Source of the DNA: Edaphobacter acidisoli
GTDB taxonomy: Bacteria; Acidobacteriota; Terriglobia; Terriglobales; Acidobacteriaceae
DNA: 64,000 nt
Assembly (NCBI RefSeq): GCF_014642855.1
Contig: NZ_BMJB01000003.1
Coordinates: 186,001 to 250,000 of the forward strand
Reading direction: 5' to 3'
Shown: one piece after another, positions 34,515-44,275 of the stretch
How positions within the stretch are numbered: the stretch's first letter is position 1
How the letters are laid out: each line of letters starts with the position of its first letter
Translations under genes and position numbers: made by a program
Notes under the pieces: generated by a model
What the model saw: the letters and a program-made list of their open reading frames with translations, nothing else
What the model was told of the DNA's origin: nothing
The model's database searches: none

Positions 34515-35945
34515 ATGGGTCCAACAGCTACAGCACCAGCGCAAGACGCCAAGCGTTCCGCCGCGCTCTACAGCGTGCTGGCAGCACTGGGCGTCACGCT
34601 GCTGAAGCTCATCACCGGACTGCTCACCGGCTCGCTCGGTATGTTGTCCGAGGCAGCGCACTCCGGCATCGACGTGCTCGCCGCGGCCCTCACCTTCTTC
34701 TCCGTGCAAGTCTCCGGCAGGCCCGCCGACGCGGTCCACACCTACGGCCACGGCAAGGTCGAAAGCCTCTCCGCCGCCTTCGAAGCTGTGCTCATGCTCG
34801 GCTCCGCGGTCTGGATCTTCGCCGCCGCCATCGGTCGCATCACTACGCGCGAACATCTGGCCCTGACGTTCTCCATCTGGCCGTTCGTCGTGCTGCTGCT
34901 GTCGATTGCCGTAGACTTCACGCGCTCCAGCCGCCTCCACACCGTTGCGCGTGAGACGCACAGCGACGCGCTCGAGGCCGACGCGCTACACTTCCGCACC
35001 GACATCTGGTCCTCCTCGGCAGTCTTCATCGGACTGGCCGCGACCTACATCGGCAAGCACTGGCACATTCCAAACCTCGAACTCGCGGACCCCGCCGCCG
35101 CCATCATCGTCGCAATGGTGATTGTCTACGCGACATGGCAGCTTGCGCGCCGCACCATCGACACCCTCACCGACGCCACGCCGCCGGAGATCCAGAGCCA
35201 GACGCGCGGCCTCATCGCCGATCTCGCCGCCATCGATGGAGTCCTTTCGGTGAACCGCGTCCGCACACGCCGCGCCGGCTCCGGCTACTTCGCCGACGTG
35301 ACGCTCGGGATGCCGCGCAACCTCACCTTTCAGCGCTCGGAGCAGATCACCCAGGCAGCCACCGAAGCCGTGCAGCGCCATCTACCCGGAGCCGACGTCG
35401 TCGTTCACCCTGTTCCCACAGCATCGGTCGCAGAGAGCGTCCATGACCGCATCCGCGCCGTGGCCGCGCGCTCGAACCTTGCCATCCACGACGTCACCGT
35501 GCAGGAGTACAACCACCAGCTCCACGTCGAACAGCACCTCGAAGTCGGCGAGCGCATGAAGCTCCGCGACGCCCACGCCCTGGTCACGCAGCTTGAGGCC
35601 GACATCCGCCGCGAGGTCCCAGAGGTCTCATCCATCCTGACGCACATCGAAAGCGAGCCCGCCACCATCGAGCGGCCCGAGTCGCTCGAACCCGACCGCC
35701 AGCTCGAAGTCCGCCTCCGCCGCGCCGCGCAGGCGTTTCCCGAAATACTCGACATTCACGAGGTCTTCGTCACGCGCCTGAACAACCGCATCCAGGTAAG
35801 CTGCCACGCAACCCTGCCTGACGACCTGCCCATGTCGGAGGTCCACGCCGTCATCACCGCGCTCGAAAACGCCTTCAAACAAGACTGCCCCGAGGTCACG
35901 CGGCTCTTCATCCACCCCGAACCGGCCACCGACAACCGGCGATGA
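34515..35945 (+). CDS. Cation diffusion facilitator with three C-terminal dimerisation modules
   Basis: 476 residues, longer than the usual ~300. Six helices; metal-site pairs HSGID (helix 2) and HFRTD (helix 5) are present, with HTYGHGKVES in the cytosolic loop. After the core come three successive ZT_dimer-like modules: about 230-300 (IDGVLSVNRVRTRRAG), about 320-385 (HDVTVQEYNHQLHVEQHLEV) and about 405-470 (LDIHEVFVTRLNNRIQVSCH). The family normally has one. It exports Zn2+, Mn2+ or Fe2+ by proton antiport at the inner membrane. No Shine-Dalgarno; TAGCAT lies six bases upstream. Confidence 0.93.
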   Translation: MGPTATAPAQDAKRSAALYSVLAALGVTLLKLITGLLTGSLGMLSEAAHSGIDVLAAALTFFSVQVSGRPADAVHTYGHGKVESLSAAFEAVLMLGSAVWIFAAAIGRITTREHLALTFSIWPFVVLLLSIAVDFTRSSRLHTVARETHSDALEADALHFRTDIWSSSAVFIGLAATYIGKHWHIPNLELADPAAAIIVAMVIVYATWQLARRTIDTLTDATPPEIQSQTRGLIADLAAIDGVLSVNRVRTRRAGSGYFADVTLGMPRNLTFQRSEQITQAATEAVQRHLPGADVVVHPVPTASVAESVHDRIRAVAARSNLAIHDVTVQEYNHQLHVEQHLEVGERMKLRDAHALVTQLEADIRREVPEVSSILTHIESEPATIERPESLEPDRQLEVRLRRAAQAFPEILDIHEVFVTRLNNRIQVSCHATLPDDLPMSEVHAVITALENAFKQDCPEVTRLFIHPEPATDNRR

Positions 35946-35969
35946 GGGTCTTGTTATCCTGAACAAGCC

Positions 35970-36872
35970 ATGAAGGTCAGCGTCCGCGCCATCAATCGCT
36001 TCTTCAACATCATCGTTGGCGCATTGGCGATGTTCGCGGTCTTTCTTACCTCGGCGTTCATCACCATGCGGCTGTTCATTCACGGACGCGAGGTGAAAGT
36101 ACCCATCCTGATTGGTCAGAGTATGGCCAACGCCAGCGAACAAGCGCGTAGCCACGGTCTGCGACTCATCCTCGAAGATCGCTTCTACTCAAGCAACACC
36201 TCTCCCGGAATCGTCCTCGGCCAATCCCCTGCGGCTGGTACCACCGTGCGCCGCCAGTCCATCGTGCGCGTGACGGAGAGCCTCGGCGCGCAACAGGTCG
36301 CCGTGCCTAACCTGATCGGCGAGTCCGAGCGCACCGCTTCGATCAACCTGCGCCGCGTGCAGCTTGAGGTCGGCACCATCGCCTACGTGCAGGCGCCCGG
36401 AGACCCCGGCACCGTCATCGCGCAAACACCAGAAGCCAACGCCAGTGGCATCGACCGCCCACGCGTCAGCCTGCTGTTAAGCCAGCCAAAAAACTCTGCA
36501 GCAGAGCAGAACGCAACTGCCGGCCAAACTATCGGCCAGAACGCACCTCAAGCTACCAGCCAAGACCCCGCATTCGTCATGCCATCGCTGGTAGGCCTGC
36601 CGCTAATGACTGCCGCCACGCGAGCCTCTGCCGCCGGATTACGCATTGCCAGCGCAGAGGAGATCAAGCCCACGGCAGCAAGTACGACCACTCCCACAGC
36701 CACAACGACAGCCTCCAGCACCCCGACTACTGCACCGACGGTAAGCCCGGCTCCCGCTACACCCGCCACGCCGGTTGCAGGAAGTTCTACAGCCACGGTC
36801 GTCGCTCAAACACCTCCGGCTGGCTATCGCGTCACAAAAGGCGACGCCGTGCATCTCTCCATCGCCTACTGA
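35970..36872 (+). CDS. Membrane-anchored PASTA-domain protein
   Basis: 300 residues. One transmembrane helix (about 13-33, NIIVGALAMFAVFLTSAFIT), then PASTA repeats at about 43-108 (VPILIGQSMANASEQARSHG), 110-175 (VPNLIGESERTASINLRRVQ) and 202-300 (MPSLVGLPLMTAATRASAAG). The third repeat is split by a Thr/Pro/Ala linker of about 45 residues. PASTA domains bind peptidoglycan stem peptides or beta-lactams, but no kinase or transpeptidase domain is attached. TATCCT lies nine bases before the ATG. Confidence 0.88.
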   Translation: MKVSVRAINRFFNIIVGALAMFAVFLTSAFITMRLFIHGREVKVPILIGQSMANASEQARSHGLRLILEDRFYSSNTSPGIVLGQSPAAGTTVRRQSIVRVTESLGAQQVAVPNLIGESERTASINLRRVQLEVGTIAYVQAPGDPGTVIAQTPEANASGIDRPRVSLLLSQPKNSAAEQNATAGQTIGQNAPQATSQDPAFVMPSLVGLPLMTAATRASAAGLRIASAEEIKPTAASTTTPTATTTASSTPTTAPTVSPAPATPATPVAGSSTATVVAQTPPAGYRVTKGDAVHLSIAY

Positions 36873-36954
36873 ATCAATAGAATAGATTTATTCAGCCACA
36901 ATCGAGCCGGGCGAGCACTTCGACGCAACCGGCAAAGAACGGACGCACCGAACG

Positions 36955-38211
36955 ATGATCGCCGAAATCATAGCCGTCGGCTCTGAGATGCTGACACCCT
37001 TCCGCCAGGACACCAACTCGCTCTACCTCACCGCCGCGCTCAACGACCTCGGCGTGCAGGTTGCCTACAAAACCATCGTAGGCGACAGCCTCGCCCACCT
37101 GACCAGCGCCGCCGCCATCGCCATCAGCCGCGCGGACATCGTCATCTTCTCCGGCGGACTCGGCCCCACCGAAGACGACCTGACCCGCGAGGCCGCAGCC
37201 GCAGCAATCGGTGTCGAACTGCACCCGGACAACGGCATCCTCGCCGCGCTCTACAAGCGCTTCGCCGCGCGCCAGATGGTGATGCCGCCCAACAACGCCA
37301 AGCAGGCCGACGTACTCGACGGCGCGCTCGCGCTCGACAACAAAAACGGCAGCGCCCCGGGTCAATATCTCGACACCGTCGTCGACGGTCACCGCAAGAT
37401 CGTCATCCTGCTGCCCGGCCCGCCCAACGAGCTCAAGCCGCTCTTCGACGAGCAGGTGCGCCCGCGCCTCGCCGCATCGCTGCCCATCCGCCATCTCGCC
37501 AAGCGGATGCTCCGCATGGCGCTCATCCCGGAGTCGCATGTGGACGCGCGCACCGCACCCATCTACAAGCAATACCCCGACGTCGAGACGACCATCCTCG
37601 CACACTCAGGCGAGATACAGCTCCACTTCCTCTGCGCCAAACCAACGCTCTCCGAGGCGCAGGCGCGCGTCGATGAGCTGACCGGCAAGATCGAAGCCGA
37701 GATGGAGGACGCAATCTTCTCCTCGCACGGCGAGTCGCTCGAAGAGGTCGTACTGCTACACCTCGGAATGCGCCACCTCACCCTCGCCACCGCCGAAAGC
37801 TGCACCGGCGGCTTACTGGCCCAGCGCCTGACGGCAATCCCCGGAAGCTCGCGCTACTTTCTCGGCGGCGCCGTCGTCTACTCCGACGCGCTCAAGACCG
37901 CCTTCGCCGATGTGCCCGCCGAATTGATCTCCACGCACGGTCCGGTCTCGCCGGAGGTAGCACATTCTTTAGCCGAAGGCATCCGCGCACGCACCGGAGC
38001 TTCACTCGGCGTCTCGATCACCGGCATAGCTGGCCCTACACCGGGTTCGCCCGGTCCCGATGCAAACAAGCCCATCGGCCTCGTCTACATTGGCCTCGCC
38101 GACGGCCACGAGACGCAGGTGAAGGAGTTCCGCCTGCCCGGCGACCGCGACCGCATTCGCCTGTGGGCCAGCCAACAGGCGCTTGAACTCGTCCGGAGGC
38201 ACCTGTTGTAA
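36955..38211 (+). CDS. cinA: CinA family protein (competence/damage-inducible; NMN amidohydrolase)
   Basis: 418 residues. The N-terminal MoCF-like domain (MIAEIIAVGSEML, IVIFSGGLGPTEDDLTREAA, IVILLPGPPNELKPL) is followed by a C-terminal PncC-type amidase (about 265-415; TAESCTGGLLAQRLTAIPGS, YFLGGAVVYSDALK, VSITGIAGPTPGSP). In PncC/CinA this domain deamidates nicotinamide mononucleotide back to nicotinate mononucleotide, recycling NAD. Start ATG 36955 sits after a 50-base leader from TAGAAT near 36888. The neighbours give no competence link. Confidence 0.96.
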   Translation: MIAEIIAVGSEMLTPFRQDTNSLYLTAALNDLGVQVAYKTIVGDSLAHLTSAAAIAISRADIVIFSGGLGPTEDDLTREAAAAAIGVELHPDNGILAALYKRFAARQMVMPPNNAKQADVLDGALALDNKNGSAPGQYLDTVVDGHRKIVILLPGPPNELKPLFDEQVRPRLAASLPIRHLAKRMLRMALIPESHVDARTAPIYKQYPDVETTILAHSGEIQLHFLCAKPTLSEAQARVDELTGKIEAEMEDAIFSSHGESLEEVVLLHLGMRHLTLATAESCTGGLLAQRLTAIPGSSRYFLGGAVVYSDALKTAFADVPAELISTHGPVSPEVAHSLAEGIRARTGASLGVSITGIAGPTPGSPGPDANKPIGLVYIGLADGHETQVKEFRLPGDRDRIRLWASQQALELVRRHLL

Positions 38212-38217
38212 ATGCTG

Positions 38218-38289
38218 ACCACGGATCACGCGGATGATCGCGGATTTAATTTCTTCTATTGATCCGCGCAGATCCGCGAAATCCGCGGT
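38218..38289. repeat. Imperfect inverted repeat (GCGGAT family)
   Basis: Left arm 38218-38246 and right arm 38261-38289 match as inverted copies at 22 of 29 positions. Each arm is made of CRCGGAT/CGCGGAT units about ten bases apart. It resembles the widely seen CCGCGGATTTCGCGGATC interspersed element. It fills most of the gap between cinA and sdaA. Confidence 0.75.
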
Positions 38290-38333
38290 CGCTTTGGCCT
38301 TGTTCCCTGTGAGTTGTTTAGAATCGAACAGCC

Positions 38334-39737
38334 GTGAATACCAGTCTGTTTGAACTCTTCAAGATCGGCATTGGGCCTTCCAGTTCGCACACAGTCGGCC
38401 CCATGCGTGCAGCGCTTCGCTTCGTCCACCAGCTCGAATCGCAGGGCCTCCTTGAGCACACCGCGTCGGTCAACGTCGACCTCTACGGCTCACTCGCGCT
38501 CACCGGCATCGGCCACGGCACCGACCGCGCCGTGCTGCTCGGTCTGCTCGGCGAAGCTCCAGACAAGATCGACCCGGCAACAATCGACGCAAAGCTCGCA
38601 GAGGTTCGTAGCTCAGGCCGGCTCAACCTCGCAGGCAATCACATCATCCCCTTCACCGAGCGCCAAAACCTGCACCTGCGCCGCGACCAGATGTATCCCG
38701 CCGCCGATGTCGTCTCGCACCCGAACGGGATGCGCTTCACAGCCTTCGACGCAAACAACGTCACCATCGCCGACGAGGTCTACTACTCCATCGGCGGCGG
38801 CTTCATCGTCTCCGAAGCCGAACGCACTTCCGAGACGAAGTCCTCGACGCGCAAAGTTCCCTACCCCTTCCGCAGCGCAGAAGAGTTGTTAGCTACCGCC
38901 AAACAGCACAACCTCACCATCGCTGAGTTGATGCTCGCCAATGAGTCTGCATTGCGCAACACCCCAGACGCAGAGCAGCAAGTCCGCGCAGGAATCTTCA
39001 GCATCTGGCAGACCATGCAGGCCTGCACCCAGCGCGGCATCGAAACCGAAGGCATCCTGCCCGGCGGCCTCAACGTTCGCCGCCGCGCACCGCGCCTGGC
39101 GCGCCGCCTCGAAACCGAAGGATCGAGAGACCCGCTTGCACCAATGGACTGGGTCACGGTGTGGGCAATGGCCGTAAACGAAGTGAACGCCGCCGGAGGC
39201 CGCGTCGTCACGGCGCCCACCAATGGCGCAGCGGGAGTCATCCCCGCCATTGGCCACTACTACCTGCGCTTCTGTGAAGGCACAGCACAGGAGAAGCAGG
39301 AAGGCATCATCCGCTACTTCCTCACCGCCGCCGCCATCGGCATTCTGTACAAGGAGAACGCCAGCATCTCCGGCGCAGAAGTCGGCTGCCAGGGCGAAGT
39401 GGGCGTCGCATGCAGCATGGCTGCGGGCGGGTTGGTCGCGGCTCTCAACGGCACCAATGCACAAGTCGAGCATGCCGCCGAGATCGCCATGGAGCACAAC
39501 CTCGGCATGACCTGCGACCCCATCGGCGGCCTCGTGCAAATACCCTGCATCGAGCGCAACGGCATGGGTGCCGTGAAGGCCATCAACGCAGCGCGCATGT
39601 CGATGCATGAAACCGGTGGCCACAAACTCTCGCTCGATCAGATCATCGCCACGATGTATCAGACAGGACTCGACATGCAGTCGCGCTACAAAGAAACCTC
39701 GCTCGCAGGCCTGGCGCTGAACATCATCGAGTGCTAG
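38334..39737 (+). CDS. sdaA: L-serine ammonia-lyase, iron-sulfur type
   Basis: 467 residues, the one-chain form. It converts L-serine to pyruvate and ammonia using a [4Fe-4S] cluster. Motifs are SLFELFKIGIGPSSSHTVGP, GIGHGTDRAVLLGL, APTNGAAGVIPAIGHYY, AEVGCQGEVGVACSMAAGGL and GMTCDPIGGLVQIPCIERN, whose Cys residues bind the cluster. The start is GTG, with TAGAAT nine bases upstream and no Shine-Dalgarno. Confidence 0.97.
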   Translation: MNTSLFELFKIGIGPSSSHTVGPMRAALRFVHQLESQGLLEHTASVNVDLYGSLALTGIGHGTDRAVLLGLLGEAPDKIDPATIDAKLAEVRSSGRLNLAGNHIIPFTERQNLHLRRDQMYPAADVVSHPNGMRFTAFDANNVTIADEVYYSIGGGFIVSEAERTSETKSSTRKVPYPFRSAEELLATAKQHNLTIAELMLANESALRNTPDAEQQVRAGIFSIWQTMQACTQRGIETEGILPGGLNVRRRAPRLARRLETEGSRDPLAPMDWVTVWAMAVNEVNAAGGRVVTAPTNGAAGVIPAIGHYYLRFCEGTAQEKQEGIIRYFLTAAAIGILYKENASISGAEVGCQGEVGVACSMAAGGLVAALNGTNAQVEHAAEIAMEHNLGMTCDPIGGLVQIPCIERNGMGAVKAINAARMSMHETGGHKLSLDQIIATMYQTGLDMQSRYKETSLAGLALNIIEC

Positions 39738-39832
39738 CAGTGCCAAAATCGGTACGCTGAATACGGAAAATTCTTCGAATATTCTTCGAGCCGCCAGCGG
39801 CCTGCAACGTCTTATCAACACACTGAGGGCAT

Positions 39833-40588
39833 ATGCGACTGAGCTTTGTCGTACCTGCCTACAACGAAGAAGCCTACCTCCCAGCCTGCATCGAATCGAT
39901 TCTCGCCGAGATTCGCGGCCTCGATGTACCTGCTGAGATCATCGTGGTCAACAACGCAAGCACCGACCGCACGCGCGAAGTGGCTTTGAGTTACCCGGAA
40001 GTCAAACTGGTGGACGAGCCACGCAAAGGCCTGACACACGCGCGCCAGGCAGGCTTCAATGCCAGCACCGGAGAGCTGATCGCCAACGTGGACTCCGACT
40101 CACGTCTGCCCCAGGGCTGGGTGCGCCGCGTGCTCGACGAGTTCGAGACACGGTCCGAGATGCTTGCCCTCAGCGGCCCGCTCGTCTACTACGACCTCTC
40201 GCCCGCACGATCGTTGATGGTGCGCGTCTTCTACGGGCTGGGATGGCTGACCTACGCGGTCAACCGCCACGTACTTCGCGTCGGCTCCATGGTGCAGGGC
40301 GGAAACTTTGTCGTCACCCGCCATGGGCTTGAGCGCATCGGAGGCTTCAACCTTGCCATCACCTTCTACGGCGAAGACACCGACCTGGCACGGCGGCTGG
40401 CACAGGTTGGCGAGGTGCGCTTCACGCTGGGGTTGAAGATGTTCTCCTCGGCGCGGCGGTTGAAAAAAGAGGGCATCCTCACCATGGCCATGCGCTACTC
40501 CCTCAACTACTTCTGGACCATCTTCCGCGAGCAGCCTTTCACCAGGGAGCACATCGACGTGCGCGAGCGGCCAGTAAGCCAGGGTTGA
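39833..40588 (+). CDS. Family 2 glycosyltransferase
   Basis: 251 residues, GT-A fold. LSFVVPAYNEEAYLPACIES, VNNASTDRTREVA (nucleotide site), NVDSDSRLPQGWV (DxD motif), and FYGEDTDLARRLAQVGEVRF (acceptor/base region). No transmembrane helix is obvious, so it is cytosolic or peripheral. GAGGG lies five bases before the ATG. Donor sugar and product are unknown. Confidence 0.92.
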   Translation: MRLSFVVPAYNEEAYLPACIESILAEIRGLDVPAEIIVVNNASTDRTREVALSYPEVKLVDEPRKGLTHARQAGFNASTGELIANVDSDSRLPQGWVRRVLDEFETRSEMLALSGPLVYYDLSPARSLMVRVFYGLGWLTYAVNRHVLRVGSMVQGGNFVVTRHGLERIGGFNLAITFYGEDTDLARRLAQVGEVRFTLGLKMFSSARRLKKEGILTMAMRYSLNYFWTIFREQPFTREHIDVRERPVSQG

Positions 40589-40631
40589 TCTACCCGCCCT
40601 GCTGCAAGCCAGACAAACACTCAAAATAAAC

Positions 40632-40659
40632 CGAGCTGCCGTAAAAGGCAGCTCGTTTT
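40632..40659. terminator. Bidirectional intrinsic terminator
   Basis: CGAGCTGCC (40632-40640), loop GTAAAA, GGCAGCTCG (40647-40655), then TTTT. The minus strand has a T-rich tail as well. It separates the convergent GT2 and PHP-like genes. Confidence 0.88.
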
Positions 40660-40681
40660 CAGTTGGTCAGCGAACGAAGAA

Positions 40682-41848
40682 TTACGCGATCTCCTGCATC
40701 GCATCGGCATCCAGCGCATCCACATTGACCCGCGGAGCAGCCAGGCTGAGTGCGCTGGCCAGCGCACGATGGCGCAGGAGGCGAACGCACTGTATTGCCG
40801 CCCTCAATGCCAGTGGCGCTTTGCCGCGCGGCCACAGCTCGGCCATCGAGCGCATCTCACCCGTACCGTCCAGATGGAAAGCGCGCTCATCCCAACGCTG
40901 CCAGCCGGGGCTGAACTGCGGATGATCGCTGACTGCATCGAGCGTCGATTCCAGAATGCGCTGCTCCCATGGCCTCGCATACTGCTCAAGAAACAGCACG
41001 TGGCTCTGCCGCTCCACGCGAATCTCGCGGACAAACGCGCTGAAGCTGGTCACATTCGTCAGGTTGATGTTGGCGTTGGGCTCGAGTCCATGGCGGTCGC
41101 CGCCGGAGATCAGCAGTTGCGACCAGCGCCGTGCGAGCTCCATCACCTGGCGGTTCTCACGCGCGTGCCGCAATCCGTTGAGCTCCAGAGCGTGTATCTG
41201 CCCGTTGTTCTGCGCGAGGAAGCGGTCCAACTCCATCGCATGGTTGTCATCGCCAATCTTGTACAGGTCCCATATCGGATGATTCAGTACGATCAGCACC
41301 TGCGGAATCGAGTCCAGCTCGCGCAGCATGCGGCGAAGCTCCTGATCGTCGGGCGCCGCCGTAAATCTCTCAAACCGCTCCATCCATCCAGCCGCCTCCT
41401 CGCTGGGCAGGTTATGGATCCCCATATGAAAGGCCGTCTTGCGAAACGGAACAGTCCACTCGACCGAAAACGGAATACGCCGCGCCACGGGAATCGTGCG
41501 CAGCAGCATCGGCGCGTGGATGTTGTCGTGGTCCGTAATGGACACCAGCGGATCGAGCCCAAGCGAAAGTATCTGCTTCCGCTCCAACTCAAATGCCATC
41601 AGGGGCAGCAGTGGCGGACGCCAATGTGCAGTATCAAAATCCAGAGTCAGGTTGTACCGCTCTTTGCTGACCCTGGCGTAGTGCGCAACAATCTTGTCTA
41701 CAAAAGGAACGCTGGAGCAAACAGCGTGAACGAAGTTAAGCGTCTCGACGGAGAAGCTCGTATGGCTATGGAGCGAAACACCCGTGGTATAGGCCTGCGA
41801 AGCATCGGGCACCTGCCAGATTCGGGAAATCTGCGAGAGTGGCTGCAT
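40682..41848 (-). CDS. PHP-like metal-dependent hydrolase of unknown function
   Basis: 388 residues from ATG 41848 with a G-run upstream; TTG 41884 is an alternative. Putative metal ligands of the PHP fold are seen: SLHSHTSFSVETLNFV (HxH near the start), VSITDHDNIHAPML (DHDxxH), VLNHPIWDLYKIG and LLISGGDRHGLEP (D-H). The lengthy insert after HSHTSF is unusual. PHP domains hydrolyse phosphoesters, often histidinol phosphate or nucleic acids, but no substrate follows from context. Confidence 0.7.
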   Translation of the reverse strand: MQPLSQISRIWQVPDASQAYTTGVSLHSHTSFSVETLNFVHAVCSSVPFVDKIVAHYARVSKERYNLTLDFDTAHWRPPLLPLMAFELERKQILSLGLDPLVSITDHDNIHAPMLLRTIPVARRIPFSVEWTVPFRKTAFHMGIHNLPSEEAAGWMERFERFTAAPDDQELRRMLRELDSIPQVLIVLNHPIWDLYKIGDDNHAMELDRFLAQNNGQIHALELNGLRHARENRQVMELARRWSQLLISGGDRHGLEPNANINLTNVTSFSAFVREIRVERQSHVLFLEQYARPWEQRILESTLDAVSDHPQFSPGWQRWDERAFHLDGTGEMRSMAELWPRGKAPLALRAAIQCVRLLRHRALASALSLAAPRVNVDALDADAMQEIA

Positions 41849-42004
41849 GGCGTCGTCCCCCCCGGCTTTGCACTTGCCGGACAACGCCAGTCTGCCAATG
41901 TTTGCTGAATAGAACGTGACAGGACGAAGAACAGACGCAGAATTGGTGCATCGGCGCAGCCATGTACCTGAAATAGCAACATCTGAGCGCCTGGAGCCAT
42001 CCTG

Positions 42005-42775
42005 TTACGCCACGTTGAATCGCCCCGCATTGATCCAATAACGGGTGTCGACCGTCACGGCGCCATCGACCGCGTAGCGAGCAAAATACTCGCGCAGCCC
42101 CTCAACAAACTGCGGATAACGCTCATCGCCAACACGCGGGGCTGGCGACAGCGACAGCGCCATGCCCAGAAGCTCATCCCACCCGAACGCCATCGTGTCA
42201 CGAATCTCTTCGTGATGAAAGTCGCGGGGAATGTGGTCGCCAACGCTCTCATAGATAGCAAGCGCGACGCGCATGTCGACCTTATCGACCGCACGCTCGC
42301 GGAGGAGCTGCTCAAACGCCGTGTTCTCTTCTCGCCCCGTATGCGAGCGGCCAAAAGCCACAACCGCTACCCATCCATCCGGCTTCAGGATGCGCCTGAA
42401 CTCAGCCATCGCGCGCGGAACGTCGAACCAGTGCAGCGCCCTGCCTACGACAATCATCTCCACCGAGTGATCGGCAAGGCCGGTCGTTTCGCTGGTCCCG
42501 TCGACGATCTCCAACCGCGTGTCTCCCGCGTGAAGCTCGGCGCACATCGTGCGCATCCCCGAATTCGGCTCGACGGCAATCACGCGATTGTCGTTGGCGA
42601 GAAAGACATCGCCCAGCATACCTGTACCCGCGCCGATATCGGCGATAGTCCACTCCGGTGTCAGTCCGCACCAGTCGCGCAGACGAGGCAATAAGACCTC
42701 CGGCGCATAAGGCTCCCGATAATTCGCATACTGCTGCGCCAGACCGTCGAAGCGGTGAACATTCTTCTCCATCAT
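42005..42775 (-). CDS. Class I SAM-dependent methyltransferase
   Basis: 256 residues. Starts FDGLAQQYANYREPYAPEVL, SAM motif IADIGAGTGMLGDVFLAND, acidic strand end VIAVEPNSGMRTMC, and ALHWFDVPRAMAEFRRILKP, typical of the Methyltransf_11 group. Two ATGs are adjacent; GGGGGA lies just before. The product is unknown. Confidence 0.87.
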   Translation of the reverse strand: MMEKNVHRFDGLAQQYANYREPYAPEVLLPRLRDWCGLTPEWTIADIGAGTGMLGDVFLANDNRVIAVEPNSGMRTMCAELHAGDTRLEIVDGTSETTGLADHSVEMIVVGRALHWFDVPRAMAEFRRILKPDGWVAVVAFGRSHTGREENTAFEQLLRERAVDKVDMRVALAIYESVGDHIPRDFHHEEIRDTMAFGWDELLGMALSLSPAPRVGDERYPQFVEGLREYFARYAVDGAVTVDTRYWINAGRFNVA

Positions 42776-42819
42776 TCCCCCACAGGCTATTCGACGTACA
42801 ACGCAAGCTCAGAGTCGCA

Positions 42820-44031
42820 TTACCGTTCCACCGCCAGCGCCACCGAGTTGCCCCCACCAAGACACAGCGCCGCGACGCCCTTATGCACATCGCGCCGGAT
42901 CATCTCGTAAATCAGCGTCACCAGCACGCGCGCTCCGCTCGCACCAATCGGATGGCCAATCGCCACCGCGCCACCATTGACATTCACCCGCGAGGCATCG
43001 AGCCCAAGCTCCTTCATCACGCCCAGTGCCTGCACGCTGAACGCCTCGTTCAACTCATATAGATCAACCTCATCGCGGTCCCACCCCGCCTTCTTCAGCA
43101 CCCTCTGAACCCCTGTCACCGGAGCAAGCATCACCCACTTCGGCGCAACGCCGCTCGTCGCCTGCGCCTTGATCGTCACCAGCGGCCTCAAGCCAAGCGA
43201 CGCAGCCTTCGCCGTAGACATCACCACGACAGCCGCAGCAGCGTCATTCACCCCCGGAGCATTCCCCGCCGTCACCGTTCCGTCTTTCTTGAATGCAGGC
43301 TTCAACGCGGTCAAAGCCTCCAGCGCCGCGGCCGGATGATCGACTGCGTCGTCACGCACACTCTCGTCACGCCGCACCACCGTCACCGCGCCCTTCTTTC
43401 CCGGCACCTCGACCGGAACCACCTCAGCATCAAATCGCCCCTCACGCCACGCAGCGCTCGCCCGCCGGTGCGACTCCAGCGCATAGGCATCCTGCTGCTC
43501 GCGCGTAATCGAGTGCTTCTCAGCAACGTTCTCACCGGTGATGCCCATGTGGTAGTTCTCACACGCACACCACAAACCGTCCCTGATCATCGAGTCCACC
43601 GCAACCGAGTCGCCCATGCGCATCCCCCTCCGTGCCTGGGGCAGAAGATAAGGCGCGTTCGACATCGACTCCATGCCGCCGGCAACTACAACTTCCGCAT
43701 CACCCGCCATCACTGCCTGCGCCGCCAGCGCGACTGCTTTCAGGCCGCTCCCACAAACCATGTTGATCGTCATCGCCGACACCGTGTCCGCAATACCACC
43801 ACGCAGCGCAGCCTGCCGCGCCGGATTTTGACCAAGCCCTGCAGGAAGCACACAACCCATCAGGCACTCGTCTATCGACACAGAGGAACCGGAAGCCGCG
43901 TCAATCCCCGCTCTGCGCAAGGCTTCACGCACGGCAATCGCGCCCAGGTCAATCGCCGACATCTCTGCAAACGCGCCCTGAAATTTGCCCACCGGTGTCC
44001 GCACCGCCGACACAATCGCCACTGCATTCAT
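42820..44031 (-). CDS. Acetyl-CoA acetyltransferase (thiolase)
   Basis: 403 residues from ATG 44031, with GAGG eight bases upstream. It condenses two acetyl-CoA, or cleaves 3-ketoacyl-CoA. The nucleophilic Cys is in [12 protein letters not shown], the His in [20 protein letters not shown], and the second Cys in [11 protein letters not shown]. Typical thiolase opening [18 protein letters not shown]. It stands alone, without beta-oxidation partners; acetoacetyl-CoA formation or short-chain degradation are both possible. Confidence 0.95.
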   Translation of the reverse strand: MNAVAIVSAVRTPVGKFQGAFAEMSAIDLGAIAVREALRRAGIDAASGSSVSIDECLMGCVLPAGLGQNPARQAALRGGIADTVSAMTINMVCGSGLKAVALAAQAVMAGDAEVVVAGGMESMSNAPYLLPQARRGMRMGDSVAVDSMIRDGLWCACENYHMGITGENVAEKHSITREQQDAYALESHRRASAAWREGRFDAEVVPVEVPGKKGAVTVVRRDESVRDDAVDHPAAALEALTALKPAFKKDGTVTAGNAPGVNDAAAAVVVMSTAKAASLGLRPLVTIKAQATSGVAPKWVMLAPVTGVQRVLKKAGWDRDEVDLYELNEAFSVQALGVMKELGLDASRVNVNGGAVAIGHPIGASGARVLVTLIYEMIRRDVHKGVAALCLGGGNSVALAVER

Positions 44032-44183
44032 CGCTCGCGCCTCACATATCGCATCAAAAATCGAAAGCCGGAACGCGCCAGTATACGTCTCGCATCTCGC
44101 ATCTGACACTCACACGAGAGCGTCACGACCCTTCTCGCCGTAAACTTTGTTCAAAAAAAATTTCACAAACTAGAAGATTTTTC

Positions 44184-44212
44184 TTGACAGTTAATTTTCG
44201 TAAATCTATACC
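44184..44212 (+). promoter_or_regulatory. Strong promoter of the Lys/Ala mini-gene
   Basis: Consensus TTGACA (44184-44189), 17-base spacer, TATACC (44207-44212), in an AT-rich stretch. The predicted leader of about 55 bases contains a small hairpin CTGCAA/TTGCAG (44221-44226, 44237-44242) and AGGGAG at 44261-44266. Confidence 0.8.
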
Positions 44213-44275
44213 TTCGTTAGCTGCAATGATGTGTTGTTGCAGAGTCGATGTCTAATCATTAGGGAGAATAGGCAC

